A DNA stretch of 44,202 nt, from contig CANFJF010000026.1 in assembly GCA_947447355.1 (NCBI GenBank), positions 1-44,202 of the forward strand, in the 5' to 3' direction. Source of the DNA: Comamonadaceae bacterium (GTDB lineage: Bacteria > Pseudomonadota > Gammaproteobacteria > Burkholderiales > Burkholderiaceae_C). Under the pieces are notes generated by a model. It did not search any database, was not told where the DNA came from, and worked only from the letters and a program-made list of their open reading frames with translations. This document shows, one piece after another, positions 17,645 to 26,401 of this stretch. Every line of letters starts with the position of its first letter. The first letter of the stretch is position 1. Made by a program: the position numbers and the translations under genes.

Positions 17645-18856
17645 TTACTTTTTCAGCAGCGAGCACTTCGACTCAGCCACCGTGGTGTAGGCTTGCTCGC
17701 CCGGCACTTTGGCAATGGTCTTGTAATAGTCCCAAGGCGTGGTGGACTCTTTCGGGCTCTTGACTTGGAACAGGTACATGTCGTGGATCATGCGGCCGTC
17801 TGCGCGGATCTTGCCCTTGGTATAAAAGTCATTGAACTGCATGCTTTTGAGTGTGGCCATGACCTTGTCGGCGTCTGTTGTGCCTGCAGTTTGAACGGCT
17901 TTCAGGTAGTTCGCTGCAGCTGAATAGTCCGCGGCGTGAATGCTGGAGGGCATGCGTTTGTACTTGGCAAAAAAGCGTTGGGCAAATTTGCGTGAGGCAT
18001 CGTCTTGGTTCCAGTACCAGCTGTCGGCCAACTGCAGGCCTTCGGTGTTGGCCAGTCCCAGGCTGTGGACATCGTTGATAAAGACCAACAGACCCGCCAC
18101 TTTCATGGTTTTGGTGATGCCGAATTCTTTGGCGGCTTTCATGGCGTTGGTGAAGTCACCACCGGCGTTGGCCAAGGCCAAAATTTGCGCTTTGGACGAC
18201 TGCGCTTGCAACAAGAATGACGAGAAGTCAGAGGCATTGAGTGGGTGCCGAACCGTCCCGACCACTGTGCCACCGTTGGCCTTGACCACAGCTGCGGCAT
18301 CACCTTCTAACGAGTAGCCAAAGGCATAGTCGGCCGTCAGAAAAAACCAGTTTTTATTGCCTTCTTTGACCAATGCATTGCCTGCCACCTTGGCCAGCGC
18401 CACCGTGTCGTAGGCGTAATGAACCGTGTAAGGGCTGCAGTCTTCGTTCGTCAGGCGGGCCGAGCCGGCGCCAATCGCAATGAAGGGGCGTTTCTTTTCT
18501 GTCGTCACTTTGGACATGGCCAGCGCGGTGCCCGAGCTGGTACCGCCGATCAACATGGCTAGACCGTCTTTGTCGATCCATTCGCGCGCTTTGGAACTGG
18601 CCACGTCTGCTTTGTTTTGGTGGTCGGCCACCAGCACTTCGATCGGGCGGTTCAGCACCTTGCCACCAAAGTCCTGTGCCGCCCAACGGATCATTTCAGC
18701 GCCGGCCGGGCCGTCAATGTCGGCGTAGAGGCTGGACATGTCGGTGATGAAGCCGAGCTTCACCGGACCTGTGTTTTGTGCGGAGGCCACCCCCGAAAAG
18801 CCAGTGAAACCGGCAAAGCCAATAGCCAAAGCGGCGACGAGAGTTTTGATTTTCAT
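17645..18856 (-). CDS. livK: ABC transporter substrate-binding protein (LivK-like, Peripla_BP_6)
   Basis: This 403-aa periplasmic receptor has a signal peptide ending near 'GVASAQNTGPVKLGFITDMSSLYADIDGPAGAEMIRWAAQDFGG' (cleavage about residue 26). The type I periplasmic fold shows 'IGGTSSGTALAMSKVTTEKKRPFIAIGAGSARLTNEDCSPYTVHYAYDT' and 'WFFLTADYAFGYSLEGDAAAVVKANGG'. The sequence resembles the branch that binds amides or aromatic acids more than classical Leu/Ile/Val receptors, but the ligand is not certain. A strong AGGAG ribosome site precedes the ATG. It lies 63 bp after livF and is followed by a REP-like repeat before livH, consistent with higher expression of the receptor. Confidence 0.9.
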   Translation of the reverse strand: MKIKTLVAALAIGFAGFTGFSGVASAQNTGPVKLGFITDMSSLYADIDGPAGAEMIRWAAQDFGGKVLNRPIEVLVADHQNKADVASSKAREWIDKDGLAMLIGGTSSGTALAMSKVTTEKKRPFIAIGAGSARLTNEDCSPYTVHYAYDTVALAKVAGNALVKEGNKNWFFLTADYAFGYSLEGDAAAVVKANGGTVVGTVRHPLNASDFSSFLLQAQSSKAQILALANAGGDFTNAMKAAKEFGITKTMKVAGLLVFINDVHSLGLANTEGLQLADSWYWNQDDASRKFAQRFFAKYKRMPSSIHAADYSAAANYLKAVQTAGTTDADKVMATLKSMQFNDFYTKGKIRADGRMIHDMYLFQVKSPKESTTPWDYYKTIAKVPGEQAYTTVAESKCSLLKK

Positions 18857-18919
18857 GGTGACTCCTGATGATGCAAATAATGAAAGTAAAAACGAACGGT
18901 AAAACTCAATATTGAAAGC

Positions 18920-19624
18920 TTAGACGCCTAAATATTCTTGCAGCATGCCCATGTTTTCTGTCAGTTCATCTTGGGCGAACTGTTTGACGATGGTGCCGTG
19001 CTCCATCACGTAAAAGCGGTCAGCCAGCGGTGCGGCGAAGCGGAAGTTTTGCTCCACCAGCACGATGGTGTAGCCCTTGGCTTTGAGCGTCAGAATCATC
19101 TCAGCCAGTTTTTGCACAATCACCGGGGCCAAGCCTTCAGAGATCTCGTCGAGCAACAACAAGCGCGCGCCAGTGCGCAAAATCCGCGCCACCGCCAGCA
19201 TTTGCTGCTCGCCGCCAGACAGCCGAGTGCCCGGGCTGGAGGCGCGTTCCTGCAGGTTCGGGAACATCGTGTAAATCTCTTCAAGGCTCATGCCGCCAGG
19301 CGCGATCACGGGCGGCAGCATCAAGTTTTCTTCAGCCGTCAGGCTGGCGAAGATGCCGCGCTCTTCAGGGCAATAACCCACGCCAAGCCGGGCGACCTTG
19401 TGCGGCGCCAGTTTCAGCACGTCTTGACCATTGATCTTGACAGCGCCCTTGCGTGCGCCCGTCATGCCGACAATCGCGCGCAGGGTGGTGGTGCGTCCGG
19501 CGCCGTTGCGGCCGAGCAAGGTCACCACCTCGCCCTCGTTCACCGTCAGGTTCACGCCATGCAAGATGTGCGACTCGCCATACCAAGCGTGCAGGTCTTC
19601 GATGCGCAGCAGTTCTTTGGCCAT
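18920..19624 (-). CDS. livF: Branched-chain amino acid ABC transporter ATP-binding protein (LivF family), Walker A Lys to Arg
   Basis: This 234-aa ATPase of the Liv transporter has 'LLRIEDLHAWYGESHILHGVNLTVNEGEV' and the signature 'RLSGGEQQMLAVARIL' with Walker B 'LLLLDEISEGLAP'. The Walker A loop reads GRNGAGRTTT, so the usual catalytic lysine is Arg44 (codon CGC). Loss of this lysine normally weakens ATP hydrolysis. Liv transporters use two ATPases, so LivG, which has an intact GPNGAGKTT, may supply the working site. The ATG at 19624 shares one base with the livG stop (TGATG), so translation is coupled. I use this ATG rather than the TTG one codon earlier. Confidence 0.92.
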   Translation of the reverse strand: MAKELLRIEDLHAWYGESHILHGVNLTVNEGEVVTLLGRNGAGRTTTLRAIVGMTGARKGAVKINGQDVLKLAPHKVARLGVGYCPEERGIFASLTAEENLMLPPVIAPGGMSLEEIYTMFPNLQERASSPGTRLSGGEQQMLAVARILRTGARLLLLDEISEGLAPVIVQKLAEMILTLKAKGYTIVLVEQNFRFAAPLADRFYVMEHGTIVKQFAQDELTENMGMLQEYLGV

Positions 19625-20397
19625 CAATGGGCTCCCGCCAAGGCAGCATCGGTGGTGCCCATGTAGGCCTCAATCACCAAGGGGTTTTGCGACACCTCGG
19701 TGTAAGGCCCGTCGGCAATGATGGCGCCGCGCTGCAGCACCGTGATGCGGTCAGCAATCGAAGAGACCACGTTCATGTTGTGTTCGACCATCAAGATGGT
19801 GCGGCCGACGGAGACTTTTTTGATCAGTTGGGTGACCCGGTCTACGTCTTCGTGGCCCATGCCTTGGGTGGGCTCATCGAGCAGCATGAGGTCGGGCTCC
19901 AGCGCCAGCGTGGTGGCCAATTCAAGGGCGCGTTTGCGGCCGTAAGGCAGGTTGACGGTGAGCTCATCGGCAAAGTCTTGCAAGTCGACCTCGGCCAGCA
20001 GTTGCTCGGCGCGGTCATGCAGGTGAAACAGCGAGCTCTCCGGTTTCCAAAAGTGAAACGAGGTGCCGAGGTTGCGTTGCAGCGCGGCGCGGACATTCTC
20101 GAGCACGGTCATGTGCGGGAAAACAGCGGAAATTTGAAAAGACCGGACGATGCCGCGTCGGGCCGTTTGGGCGGGCTTCTCCGCCGTGATGTCGACGCCG
20201 TTGTAAACAATCCGCCCGTGCGTCGGCGTTAAAAACTTGGTCAGCAGATTAAAGAACGTTGTTTTGCCGGCGCCATTGGGGCCGATCAGGGCGTGAATAT
20301 GACCGCGCTGAACCTTCAGGTCGACCTGATTGACCGCCACGAATCCTTTGAATTCTTTGGTCAGCCCTTGGGTTTCTAGGATGAACTCAGCCGACAA
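19624..20397 (-). CDS. livG: Branched-chain amino acid ABC transporter ATP-binding protein (LivG family)
   Basis: This 257-aa ATPase is the first gene of the liv operon. It shows 'LETQGLTKEFKGFVAVNQVDLKV', an intact Walker A '[18 protein letters not shown]', the LivG-specific 'PAQTARRGIVRSFQISAVFPHMTVLENV', and 'LEPDLMLLDEPTQGMGHEDVDRV' as Walker B. A canonical LSGGQ is not obvious; 'LPYGRKRALELATTLAL' occupies its place, as is common in LivG. The start codon is TTG at 20397 with GGAGAAG about 7 bp upstream. It is co-translated with livF by a one-base overlap. Confidence 0.92.
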   Translation of the reverse strand: MSAEFILETQGLTKEFKGFVAVNQVDLKVQRGHIHALIGPNGAGKTTFFNLLTKFLTPTHGRIVYNGVDITAEKPAQTARRGIVRSFQISAVFPHMTVLENVRAALQRNLGTSFHFWKPESSLFHLHDRAEQLLAEVDLQDFADELTVNLPYGRKRALELATTLALEPDLMLLDEPTQGMGHEDVDRVTQLIKKVSVGRTILMVEHNMNVVSSIADRITVLQRGAIIADGPYTEVSQNPLVIEAYMGTTDAALAGAH

Positions 20398-20524
20398 ATG
20401 CTTCTCCGGAATTGAAAATAGGGATCTGGTTGAATTCGTTGCAGAACGAAAATGCTTAAGTTTGCAGAGTGAGTCTACGATTGGCCAGCGTCGGAAGTCT
20501 TAGGTGTTTCTACTGGCCTAGCGC

Positions 20525-20549
20525 AAAAAAGGGGTCACTATTTGACCCC
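20525..20549 (-). terminator. Terminator-like hairpin on the minus strand, upstream of livG
   Basis: GGGGTCA (20531-20537), loop CTATT, and TGACCCC (20543-20549) form a perfect 7-bp stem. Read on the minus strand it is followed by TTTTTT (20530-20525), the form of an intrinsic terminator. No minus-strand gene ends here; it lies in the 217-bp divergent space, about 130 bp upstream of the livG start. It could be an attenuator in the liv leader or end a small RNA. Confidence 0.55.
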
Positions 20550-20614
20550 GTGGTGCGTCCCCCAGCCTGTTTGGCTCAGCCGTAAGACTTTGGCTTTGTG
20601 CGACCATCCTGCCC

Positions 20615-21679
20615 ATGCAAAACTTTTGGCCTTCCAGCGGATTCGGACAACTCCAGCGCAACGCGCGGGGCTGGCTGGTGCCGACTGATGATTACCTGCG
20701 CCTTTTTCTAGAGCGCCCCGAACTGGCCTTGTTGCCAGAGTCCTGTCCCAACGAGTGCAAACTGCACGCTGCGCTGCAAGCCGAGCCGAGCCGAGCGGTT
20801 GGCTTGGTAGCGCTGGCGGCGATCAAAGATCCCGATGCCCGTGAAAGTTACACGCTTTTCGTGAATTTTCGGGATGAGCTACTGGCCGCGGGCACGTTAG
20901 AAGCTTGTTATCTGGGGCTGTTCAGACGCGGCGTGATGGGTGTGCCGCCGCTCTTTTTGGATCTGCTTGCACAAGCCATCGTGCGCAATGTGCTGGACGA
21001 CGCCACTGACGCTTACGAAGTGCGCGCCGCCGAAATGCTGTTCCGTCCGCAGCGGATCACGGTCGAGCAGGGGCAGATCCTCGCTGGCGATCTGGGCGTT
21101 TTGGACATGCTCAAGGAGACCGGCGGTCTGGGTGACATTGGCCGCTTGCTGGCCGAGGCCAAAGCGCCGCTGCGTGAGGTTCAAATTCAAGTGCTGGCCG
21201 ATGCCAACGCGGCGGATTATTGGCGCGCTGGCGAGCGCTACAACTTCTTGCTCGACCTGACCCACGAGGTTAACAACGACCTCAGCCACGGCTTGGTCTT
21301 GACCATGACGCGCGCGCGCTCCGGTCTGACGGCTCTGGCCCGCGTCCTTGAAAAATGGGTGCAGCATTTACTGGGCGTGGCCGTTCGCATCAAGCCCTTG
21401 CAGAAAATCGACGACGACGCTTGGCGCTGGCACCTTGGGCTGGACGTGCATGCCACGGCACTGCTCAACGATTTGTATGAAGAACGGCCGGTCGAAGCAG
21501 ACCGCATGCAACGCCTGCTCAGCTTGTTCAAGCTGGAATTTGCCAACCCGCAAGAAATGCGCACCGATGTGGCGGGCAAGCCGGTCTACCTGGGTTTGAT
21601 GATGAGTGAAAGCCGCGAGCTTCGCCTCAAGCCGCAAAACCTGCTGTTGAATTTGCCTTTGTCGACCATTTTTCAGTAG
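20615..21679 (+). CDS. Conserved hypothetical protein (possibly DUF6352 family)
   Basis: This 354-aa soluble, charged and leucine-rich protein has no signal peptide or membrane segment and no catalytic motif I recognise. It begins 'MQNFWPSSGFGQLQRNARGWLVPTDDYLRLFLERPELAL' and has a mid-region 'EMLFRPQRITVEQGQILAGDLGVLDM', with an 'LDLTHEVNNDLSHGLVLTMTRA' stretch near 210. From memory this resembles DUF6352 proteins of Burkholderiales; I cannot check that. It is transcribed alone, divergent from the liv operon, and the mini-gene downstream has its own likely promoter. Its function is unknown. Confidence 0.85.
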   Translation: MQNFWPSSGFGQLQRNARGWLVPTDDYLRLFLERPELALLPESCPNECKLHAALQAEPSRAVGLVALAAIKDPDARESYTLFVNFRDELLAAGTLEACYLGLFRRGVMGVPPLFLDLLAQAIVRNVLDDATDAYEVRAAEMLFRPQRITVEQGQILAGDLGVLDMLKETGGLGDIGRLLAEAKAPLREVQIQVLADANAADYWRAGERYNFLLDLTHEVNNDLSHGLVLTMTRARSGLTALARVLEKWVQHLLGVAVRIKPLQKIDDDAWRWHLGLDVHATALLNDLYEERPVEADRMQRLLSLFKLEFANPQEMRTDVAGKPVYLGLMMSESRELRLKPQNLLLNLPLSTIFQ

Positions 21680-21695
21680 TCGGCTCGCCTTGGCA

Positions 21696-21701
21696 TAAAA
21701 T
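21696..21701 (+). promoter_or_regulatory. Candidate -10 box for the 54-codon mini-gene
   Basis: TAAAAT lies 34 bp upstream of the mini-gene ATG at 21735, just after the stop codon of the preceding gene. A poor -35 candidate (TTTCAG) is about 19 bp further upstream. The transcript would start near 21708 and end at the terminator at 21916-21939, giving an RNA of about 230 nt. Confidence 0.4.
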
Positions 21702-21734
21702 CCGACATTCAGCTATTTTTAACCGGAGCCCTCC

Positions 21735-21899
21735 ATGCCTAAAAAAATCCGCGTCGAAGCCGACCGATGCGCACCTAGACCTACTCTTGCACCTGGCATG
21801 ACCCGCACTGCCGGTCACGGCCAAAAAATCAGTCTTGAGCGCGGCTCATGGACTCGCAGCAAGAAGAACCCGGGCAAACGCCCACAAAAAGGCGGTTAA
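21735..21899 (+). CDS. Small basic protein of unknown function (54 aa)
   Basis: This ORF encodes 54 residues beginning 'MPKKIRVEADRCAPRPTLAP' and ending 'SKKNPGKRPQKGG', very rich in Lys, Arg, Pro and Gly, with no hydrophobic segment. Evidence that it is real: a GGAG ribosome site 6-7 bp before the ATG, a -10 box upstream, and a strong intrinsic terminator 16 bp after the stop. That is a self-contained single-gene unit. The basic, unstructured composition suggests binding to RNA, DNA or the ribosome (inference). I do not recognise a family. Confidence 0.65.
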   Translation: MPKKIRVEADRCAPRPTLAPGMTRTAGHGQKISLERGSWTRSKKNPGKRPQKGG

Positions 21900-21915
21900 T
21901 CCCCGCTTTTCTCAG

Positions 21916-21939
21916 TCGGCCTCAGGGCCGATTTTTTTT
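21916..21939 (+). terminator. Intrinsic terminator after the 54-codon gene
   Basis: TCGGCC (21916-21921), loop TCAG, and GGCCGA (21926-21931) form a perfect 6-bp stem followed by eight T residues (21932-21939). It lies 16 bp after the stop codon. Confidence 0.85.
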
Positions 21940-22103
21940 GCCTGTTGATTCTTCGCAATCACCAGGTCTTAACGCAGAGACCCGGGCTAGCCTGAACATC
22001 TGGCGGCCGCAACAGGCGTCTGGTCGGCCCTTGTATTTCCCGGATTTATAGCATTTTTAACTTCCACACTATGATTTAAAAATCAACTCATCCAGGAAGA
22101 AAA

Positions 22104-22874
22104 ATGAATACACACGGGAATACCATTTTGGTCACAGGCGGTGGCTCCGGGATAGGTCGCGCGTTGGCGGAAGCTTTTCACGCGCTCGGCAACCAGGTCG
22201 TGATTGCGGGTCGCCGCCAAGCCTTGCTCGACGAAACCATGGCGGCCAATCCGGGTATGCGAGCGGCAGTCCTTGACATTCAAAGCGCTGACGCGGTCCA
22301 GCGCTTTGCAGCGCAACTCAAGGCCGACTTTCCAGCCCTGAATGCCGTGGTGCACAACGCCGGGATCATGCGGCCAGAGTCGCTGCTGACTGGTGCGCTG
22401 GCCGACGCTGAAGCCACCGTGGCGACCAATCTGCTGGGGCCTATTCGCTTGAACGCGGCTTTGTTGCCGTTGTTGTTGTCTCAATCAAGGGCCACTATCA
22501 TGATGGTTTCGTCGGGTCTTGCCTTTCTGCCAAGGGCCATGACCCCGACTTACTGCGCCACCAAGGCCGCCGTCCATTCGTACACGCAATCACTGCGCTA
22601 CCAGCTCAGGGACACTGCGGTGCAAGTTCTCGAGCTGATACCGCCTTATGTGCAGACTGAATTGATGGGGCCGGGTCAGGCCAGCGACCCCAATGCTATG
22701 CCACTCAAGGATTTCATTGCCGAGAGCATGCGCATCCTGACGAACTCACCGGTGTTGAACGAGATTTGTGTGGAGCGTGTCAAGCCGCTGCGGTTTGCTG
22801 AGGCCAAGGGCATTTACGACAAGATGTTCAAAACGTACAACGATGCAACGGCATCTGCTTCAGTGGCCCAATAA
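22104..22874 (+). CDS. SDR-family NAD(P)-dependent oxidoreductase (DltE-like)
   Basis: This 256-aa short-chain dehydrogenase has the cofactor motif TGGGSGIG at residues 11-18, 'VVHNAGIM' (NAG motif), catalytic Ser in 'MMVSSGLAFLPRAMTP', and 'YCATKAAVHSYTQSL' with the Tyr-x3-Lys pair. The C-terminal 'LELIPPYVQTELMGPGQASDPNAMPLKDFIAESM' resembles the DltE/YvaG-type group, whose substrates are mostly unknown. AGGAAG precedes the ATG. It stands alone and is convergent with icmF, the two stop codons being about 50 bp apart. Confidence 0.9.
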   Translation: MNTHGNTILVTGGGSGIGRALAEAFHALGNQVVIAGRRQALLDETMAANPGMRAAVLDIQSADAVQRFAAQLKADFPALNAVVHNAGIMRPESLLTGALADAEATVATNLLGPIRLNAALLPLLLSQSRATIMMVSSGLAFLPRAMTPTYCATKAAVHSYTQSLRYQLRDTAVQVLELIPPYVQTELMGPGQASDPNAMPLKDFIAESMRILTNSPVLNEICVERVKPLRFAEAKGIYDKMFKTYNDATASASVAQ

Positions 22875-22927
22875 ACCACTGGAGCAGGATCAAAGGATCG
22901 GCGAAAAGCCTCAAAGTCAAGACCGTC

Positions 22928-25900
22928 TCACATGTTGCGGCGGTACTGCCCACCGACTTCAAACAGCGCGTTGGTGATCTGCCCGAGTGAGCAGACACGC
23001 ACCGCTTCCATCAGCACGTCAAACACATTGTGATTTTCAATCACCGCTTGCTGCAGGCGTTTGAGCATGGCGGGTGCAGCGTCGGCGTGCAGCGTGTGAA
23101 AGTCTTGCAGGCGCTGCAACTGGCTTTGTTTTTCGGCGTCGGTGGAGCGCGCCAGCTCTAACTTGTCTTGCACTTTGTCGCCGTGCGGATTGCGGAAGGT
23201 GTTGACGCCGATGATCGGCAGCTCGCCGGTGTGTTTGAGCATTTCGTAGTGCATGGATTCGTCCTGAATCCGGCCGCGTTGGTAGCCGGTTTCCATGGCC
23301 CCGAGCACACCGCCGCGTTCGGCGATGCGTTCAAACTCCAGCAGCACAGCTTCTTCCAGCAACTCGGTCAGCTCTTCAATGATGAAGGCGCCTTGTGATG
23401 GGTTCTCGTTTTTAGCCAAACCCCATTCGCGGTTGATGATGAGCTGAATCGCCATGGCCCGGCGCACCGACTCTTCAGTCGGCGTGGTGATGGCTTCGTC
23501 AAAAGCGTTGGTGTGCAGGCTGTTGCAGTTGTCGTAAATCGCGATGAGCGCTTGCAGCGTGGTGCGAATGTCGTTGAACTGAATCTCTTGCGCGTGCAGG
23601 CTGCGGCCACTGGTTTGGATGTGGTATTTGAGCTTTTGGCTGCGCTCATTGGCACCGTATTTCTCTTTCATGGCGACCGCCCAGATGCGGCGCGCGACGC
23701 GGCCCATCACGGTGTATTCGGCGTCCATGCCGTTGCTGAAGAAGAAGCTCAGGTTGGGTGCGAAATCATCGATGTGCATGCCGCGCGCCAAGTACGCTTC
23801 GACAAAGGTGAAACCGTTGCTGAGCGTGAAAGCCAGCTGGCTGATCGGGTTGGCGCCGGCCTCGGCAATGTGATAACCGCTGATCGACACGCTGTAAAAG
23901 TTGCGTACCTTGTGGTGCACAAAATACTCGGCAATATCACCCATCACCTTGAGTGAAAACTCGGTTGAAAAGATGCAGGTGTTCTGCCCCTGGTCTTCTT
24001 TCAAAATATCAGCTTGCACCGTGCCGCGCACATTTTCTTGCACCCATTCGCGGATTTTGGCGGTCTCTGTGTCGGTCGGGTCGCGGCCGTTGTCGAGTTT
24101 GAATTTGTCTAAATTCTGGTCGATGGCGGTGTTCATGAACATCGCCAAAATGCTGGGCGCCGGACCGTTGATGGTCATGCTCACGCTGGTGGCGGGGTTG
24201 CATAAATCGAAGCCGCTGTAAAGCACTTTCATGTCGTCCAGCGTGGCGATGCTGACGCCCGAGTTACCGACCTTGCCGTAGATGTCGGGCCGCACGTCGG
24301 GGTCGTTGCCATACAGCGTGACCGAGTCAAAAGCGGTGCTCAGGCGCTTGGCTGGCATGCCTTCGCTGAGCAGCTTGAAGCGGGTGTTGGTGCGAAAGGC
24401 GTCGCCTTCACCGGCAAACATGCGGGTCGGGTCTTCGCCCTCGCGTTTGAAGGCGAAGGTGCCGGCAGTGTAGGGGTAGCTGCCGGGCACGTTGTCGAGC
24501 ATCAGCCACTTCAAAATCTCGCCGTGGTCTTGGTACTTTGGCAGCGCGACTTTGCGGATGGTCGTGCCGCTCAAGGTCTTGGTGGTGAGCGCTGTGCGGA
24601 TTTCTTTGTCGCGAATTTTCACCACGTACTCGTCGCCAGCGTAGGCTTCTTGCATGTCAGGCCACTGCGACAACAGTTGCCGCGCATCGGCGTCCATGCG
24701 CGCTTTGCGGTGACCGGCCAAGTCGAGTGCAGCTTCAGCCGCAGGCGCGCGCCCGGGTTTGTCGGTTTTGAGCATGGCGGCGGCGGCTTGGAGTTGCTGC
24801 ACTTCACGCGCTAATTGCGCTTGCGCCAGTGTGCGTTTTTTGTAGCCGCGCACGGTGTCACTGATTTCAGCCAGGTAACGGGTTCGGGCCGCCGGCACGA
24901 CCGGTGTTTGGTTGGTGCTGTGGCGCACTGACACTGGGGGCAAAATGCCTTCCTTCAACGTCAGTCCCAACGCTGCCAAGCGCGGTTTGAGGGCTTGGTA
25001 CAAGGCCGTCACGCCGTCGTCGTTGAAGCGCGCCGCCATGGTGCCAAAAACCGGCATCTGCTCGATCGGTGTGGTCCAGGCTTCTTTGTTGCGTTGCACT
25101 TGTTTGGCGACATCGCGCAGCGCGTCGAGTGAGCCTTTGCGGTCAAACTTGTTGATGGCGATGAACTCGGCAAAGTCCAGCATGTCGATTTTTTCCAACT
25201 GGCTGGCCGCGCCAAACTCGGGTGTCATCACGTACATCGGTACGTTCACATGCGGGACGATGGCCGCATCACCTTGGCCGATGCCCGAGGTCTCCACCAC
25301 GATGACATCGAACCCGGCAACCTTGCAAGCGGCAATCACATCGGGCAAGGCCTTGCTGATTTCAGAGCCGAAATCGCGCGTGGCCAAGCTGCGCATGAAG
25401 ACGCGTTGGCCCGCGTCGTTGCTTTGCGCATTTGTTTTCCACGGGCTGATGGCATTCATGCGAATCCGGTCACCCAGCAGCGCGCCGCCGCTTTTACGCC
25501 GGCTCGGGTCAATACTGATCACGGCGATGCGCAGGCTGTCTCCTTGGTCCAGCCGCAGCCGACGAATCAACTCATCGGTGAGGGACGACTTGCCCGCGCC
25601 GCCGGTACCGGTGATGCCCAGCACCGGCACTTGGCAGGCGGCGGCTTGCTGCCGAATTTCATTGAGCAAAGAGGCGTTGGCCTTGTCGTTTTCCAACGCC
25701 GTGATGAGCTGCGCCAAGGCGCGCCAGTTCATTTCGCCGTGGCCTTGAATGGCTTGCATGTCTTTGGGCGCAAAGCCGGTGAGGTCCTTGTCACAGCGCA
25801 TGACCATCTCGCCGATCATGCCGGCCAGGCCCATTCTTTGGCCGTCTTCCGGGCTGAAAATATGCGTCACGCCATAGGCATGGAGTTCGCGAATCTCGGG

Positions 25901-26242
25901 CGGCACGATGACGCCGCCGCCGCCGCCAAAAACTTGAATATGCTCGCCGCCCCTGCTCTTCAGCAAATCCACCATGTACTTGAAGTACTCGACATGGCCG
26001 CCTTGGTAGGAGCTGATGGCGATGCCTTGTGCGTCTTCTTGCAGGGCGGCGGTGACGACTTCATCCACGCTGCGGTTGTGGCCCAAATGAATCACCTCAG
26101 CGCCCATGCCCTGCAAGATGCGCCGCATGATGTTGATGGCCGCGTCATGCCCGTCAAACAGCGAGGCAGCGGTGACAAAGCGCACCTTGTGCGTGGGGCG
26201 GTAGTTGGCCAAGGCTTGGTAGTCGCTGTAAAGATCGGTCAT
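22928..26242 (-). CDS. icmF: Fused isobutyryl-CoA mutase (IcmF) with G-protein chaperone
   Basis: This 1104-aa cytosolic adenosylcobalamin enzyme interconverts isobutyryl-CoA and butyryl-CoA; some members also act on isovaleryl/pivalyl-CoA. Domain order: B12-binding domain (DGHDAA at residues 30-35), MeaB-like GTPase (P-loop GTGGAGKS at 212-219), linker, then the catalytic barrel from about 540. '[23 protein letters not shown]' has Phe where methylmalonyl-CoA mutase has Tyr, and '[13 protein letters not shown]' has Gln where that enzyme has Arg, as expected for IcmF. The ATG at 26242 has GGAGA about 8 bp upstream; an earlier start would add 13 residues. A perfect 22-bp palindrome upstream suggests dedicated control. 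Confidence 0.94.
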   Translation of the reverse strand: MTDLYSDYQALANYRPTHKVRFVTAASLFDGHDAAINIMRRILQGMGAEVIHLGHNRSVDEVVTAALQEDAQGIAISSYQGGHVEYFKYMVDLLKSRGGEHIQVFGGGGGVIVPPEIRELHAYGVTHIFSPEDGQRMGLAGMIGEMVMRCDKDLTGFAPKDMQAIQGHGEMNWRALAQLITALENDKANASLLNEIRQQAAACQVPVLGITGTGGAGKSSLTDELIRRLRLDQGDSLRIAVISIDPSRRKSGGALLGDRIRMNAISPWKTNAQSNDAGQRVFMRSLATRDFGSEISKALPDVIAACKVAGFDVIVVETSGIGQGDAAIVPHVNVPMYVMTPEFGAASQLEKIDMLDFAEFIAINKFDRKGSLDALRDVAKQVQRNKEAWTTPIEQMPVFGTMAARFNDDGVTALYQALKPRLAALGLTLKEGILPPVSVRHSTNQTPVVPAARTRYLAEISDTVRGYKKRTLAQAQLAREVQQLQAAAAMLKTDKPGRAPAAEAALDLAGHRKARMDADARQLLSQWPDMQEAYAGDEYVVKIRDKEIRTALTTKTLSGTTIRKVALPKYQDHGEILKWLMLDNVPGSYPYTAGTFAFKREGEDPTRMFAGEGDAFRTNTRFKLLSEGMPAKRLSTAFDSVTLYGNDPDVRPDIYGKVGNSGVSIATLDDMKVLYSGFDLCNPATSVSMTINGPAPSILAMFMNTAIDQNLDKFKLDNGRDPTDTETAKIREWVQENVRGTVQADILKEDQGQNTCIFSTEFSLKVMGDIAEYFVHHKVRNFYSVSISGYHIAEAGANPISQLAFTLSNGFTFVEAYLARGMHIDDFAPNLSFFFSNGMDAEYTVMGRVARRIWAVAMKEKYGANERSQKLKYHIQTSGRSLHAQEIQFNDIRTTLQALIAIYDNCNSLHTNAFDEAITTPTEESVRRAMAIQLIINREWGLAKNENPSQGAFIIEELTELLEEAVLLEFERIAERGGVLGAMETGYQRGRIQDESMHYEMLKHTGELPIIGVNTFRNPHGDKVQDKLELARSTDAEKQSQLQRLQDFHTLHADAAPAMLKRLQQAVIENHNVFDVLMEAVRVCSLGQITNALFEVGGQYRRNM

Positions 26243-26303
26243 CTCGCGGTCTCCGGGAAAGTCGTTATGGGGAGCTGGCAAGTTTGGCTCTGGCCGGCTC
26301 AGT

Positions 26304-26325
26304 TGACGTTGACGTCAACGTCAAT
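26304..26325. promoter_or_regulatory. Perfect 22-bp palindrome, candidate operator of icmF
   Basis: The half-site TTGACGTTGAC (26304-26314) is followed immediately by its exact reverse complement (26315-26325), 62-83 bp upstream of the icmF ATG. Nested within are TTGACG repeats that also resemble -35 boxes. The form suits a dimeric regulator such as a MerR-type (LiuR-like) or TetR-type acyl-CoA regulator (inference; neither gene is in this window). It lies between icmF and the terminator of the second dctM gene. Confidence 0.65.
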
Positions 26326-26355
26326 CACGATATTAGCGGTTTTCTGCCCCTAAAT

Positions 26356-26380
26356 GAAAAAGGGGCGCTTGCGCGCCCCT
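26356..26380 (-). terminator. Intrinsic terminator after dctM (first TRAP operon)
   Basis: The stem AGGGGCGC (26361-26368), loop TTGC, and GCGCCCCT (26373-26380) is perfect over 8 bp. On the minus strand it is followed by a T-run (26360-26356). It lies about 20 bp after the dctM stop at 26402. Confidence 0.85.
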
Positions 26381-26401
26381 GAAAAAGATCGCTTGCCTGG
26401 A

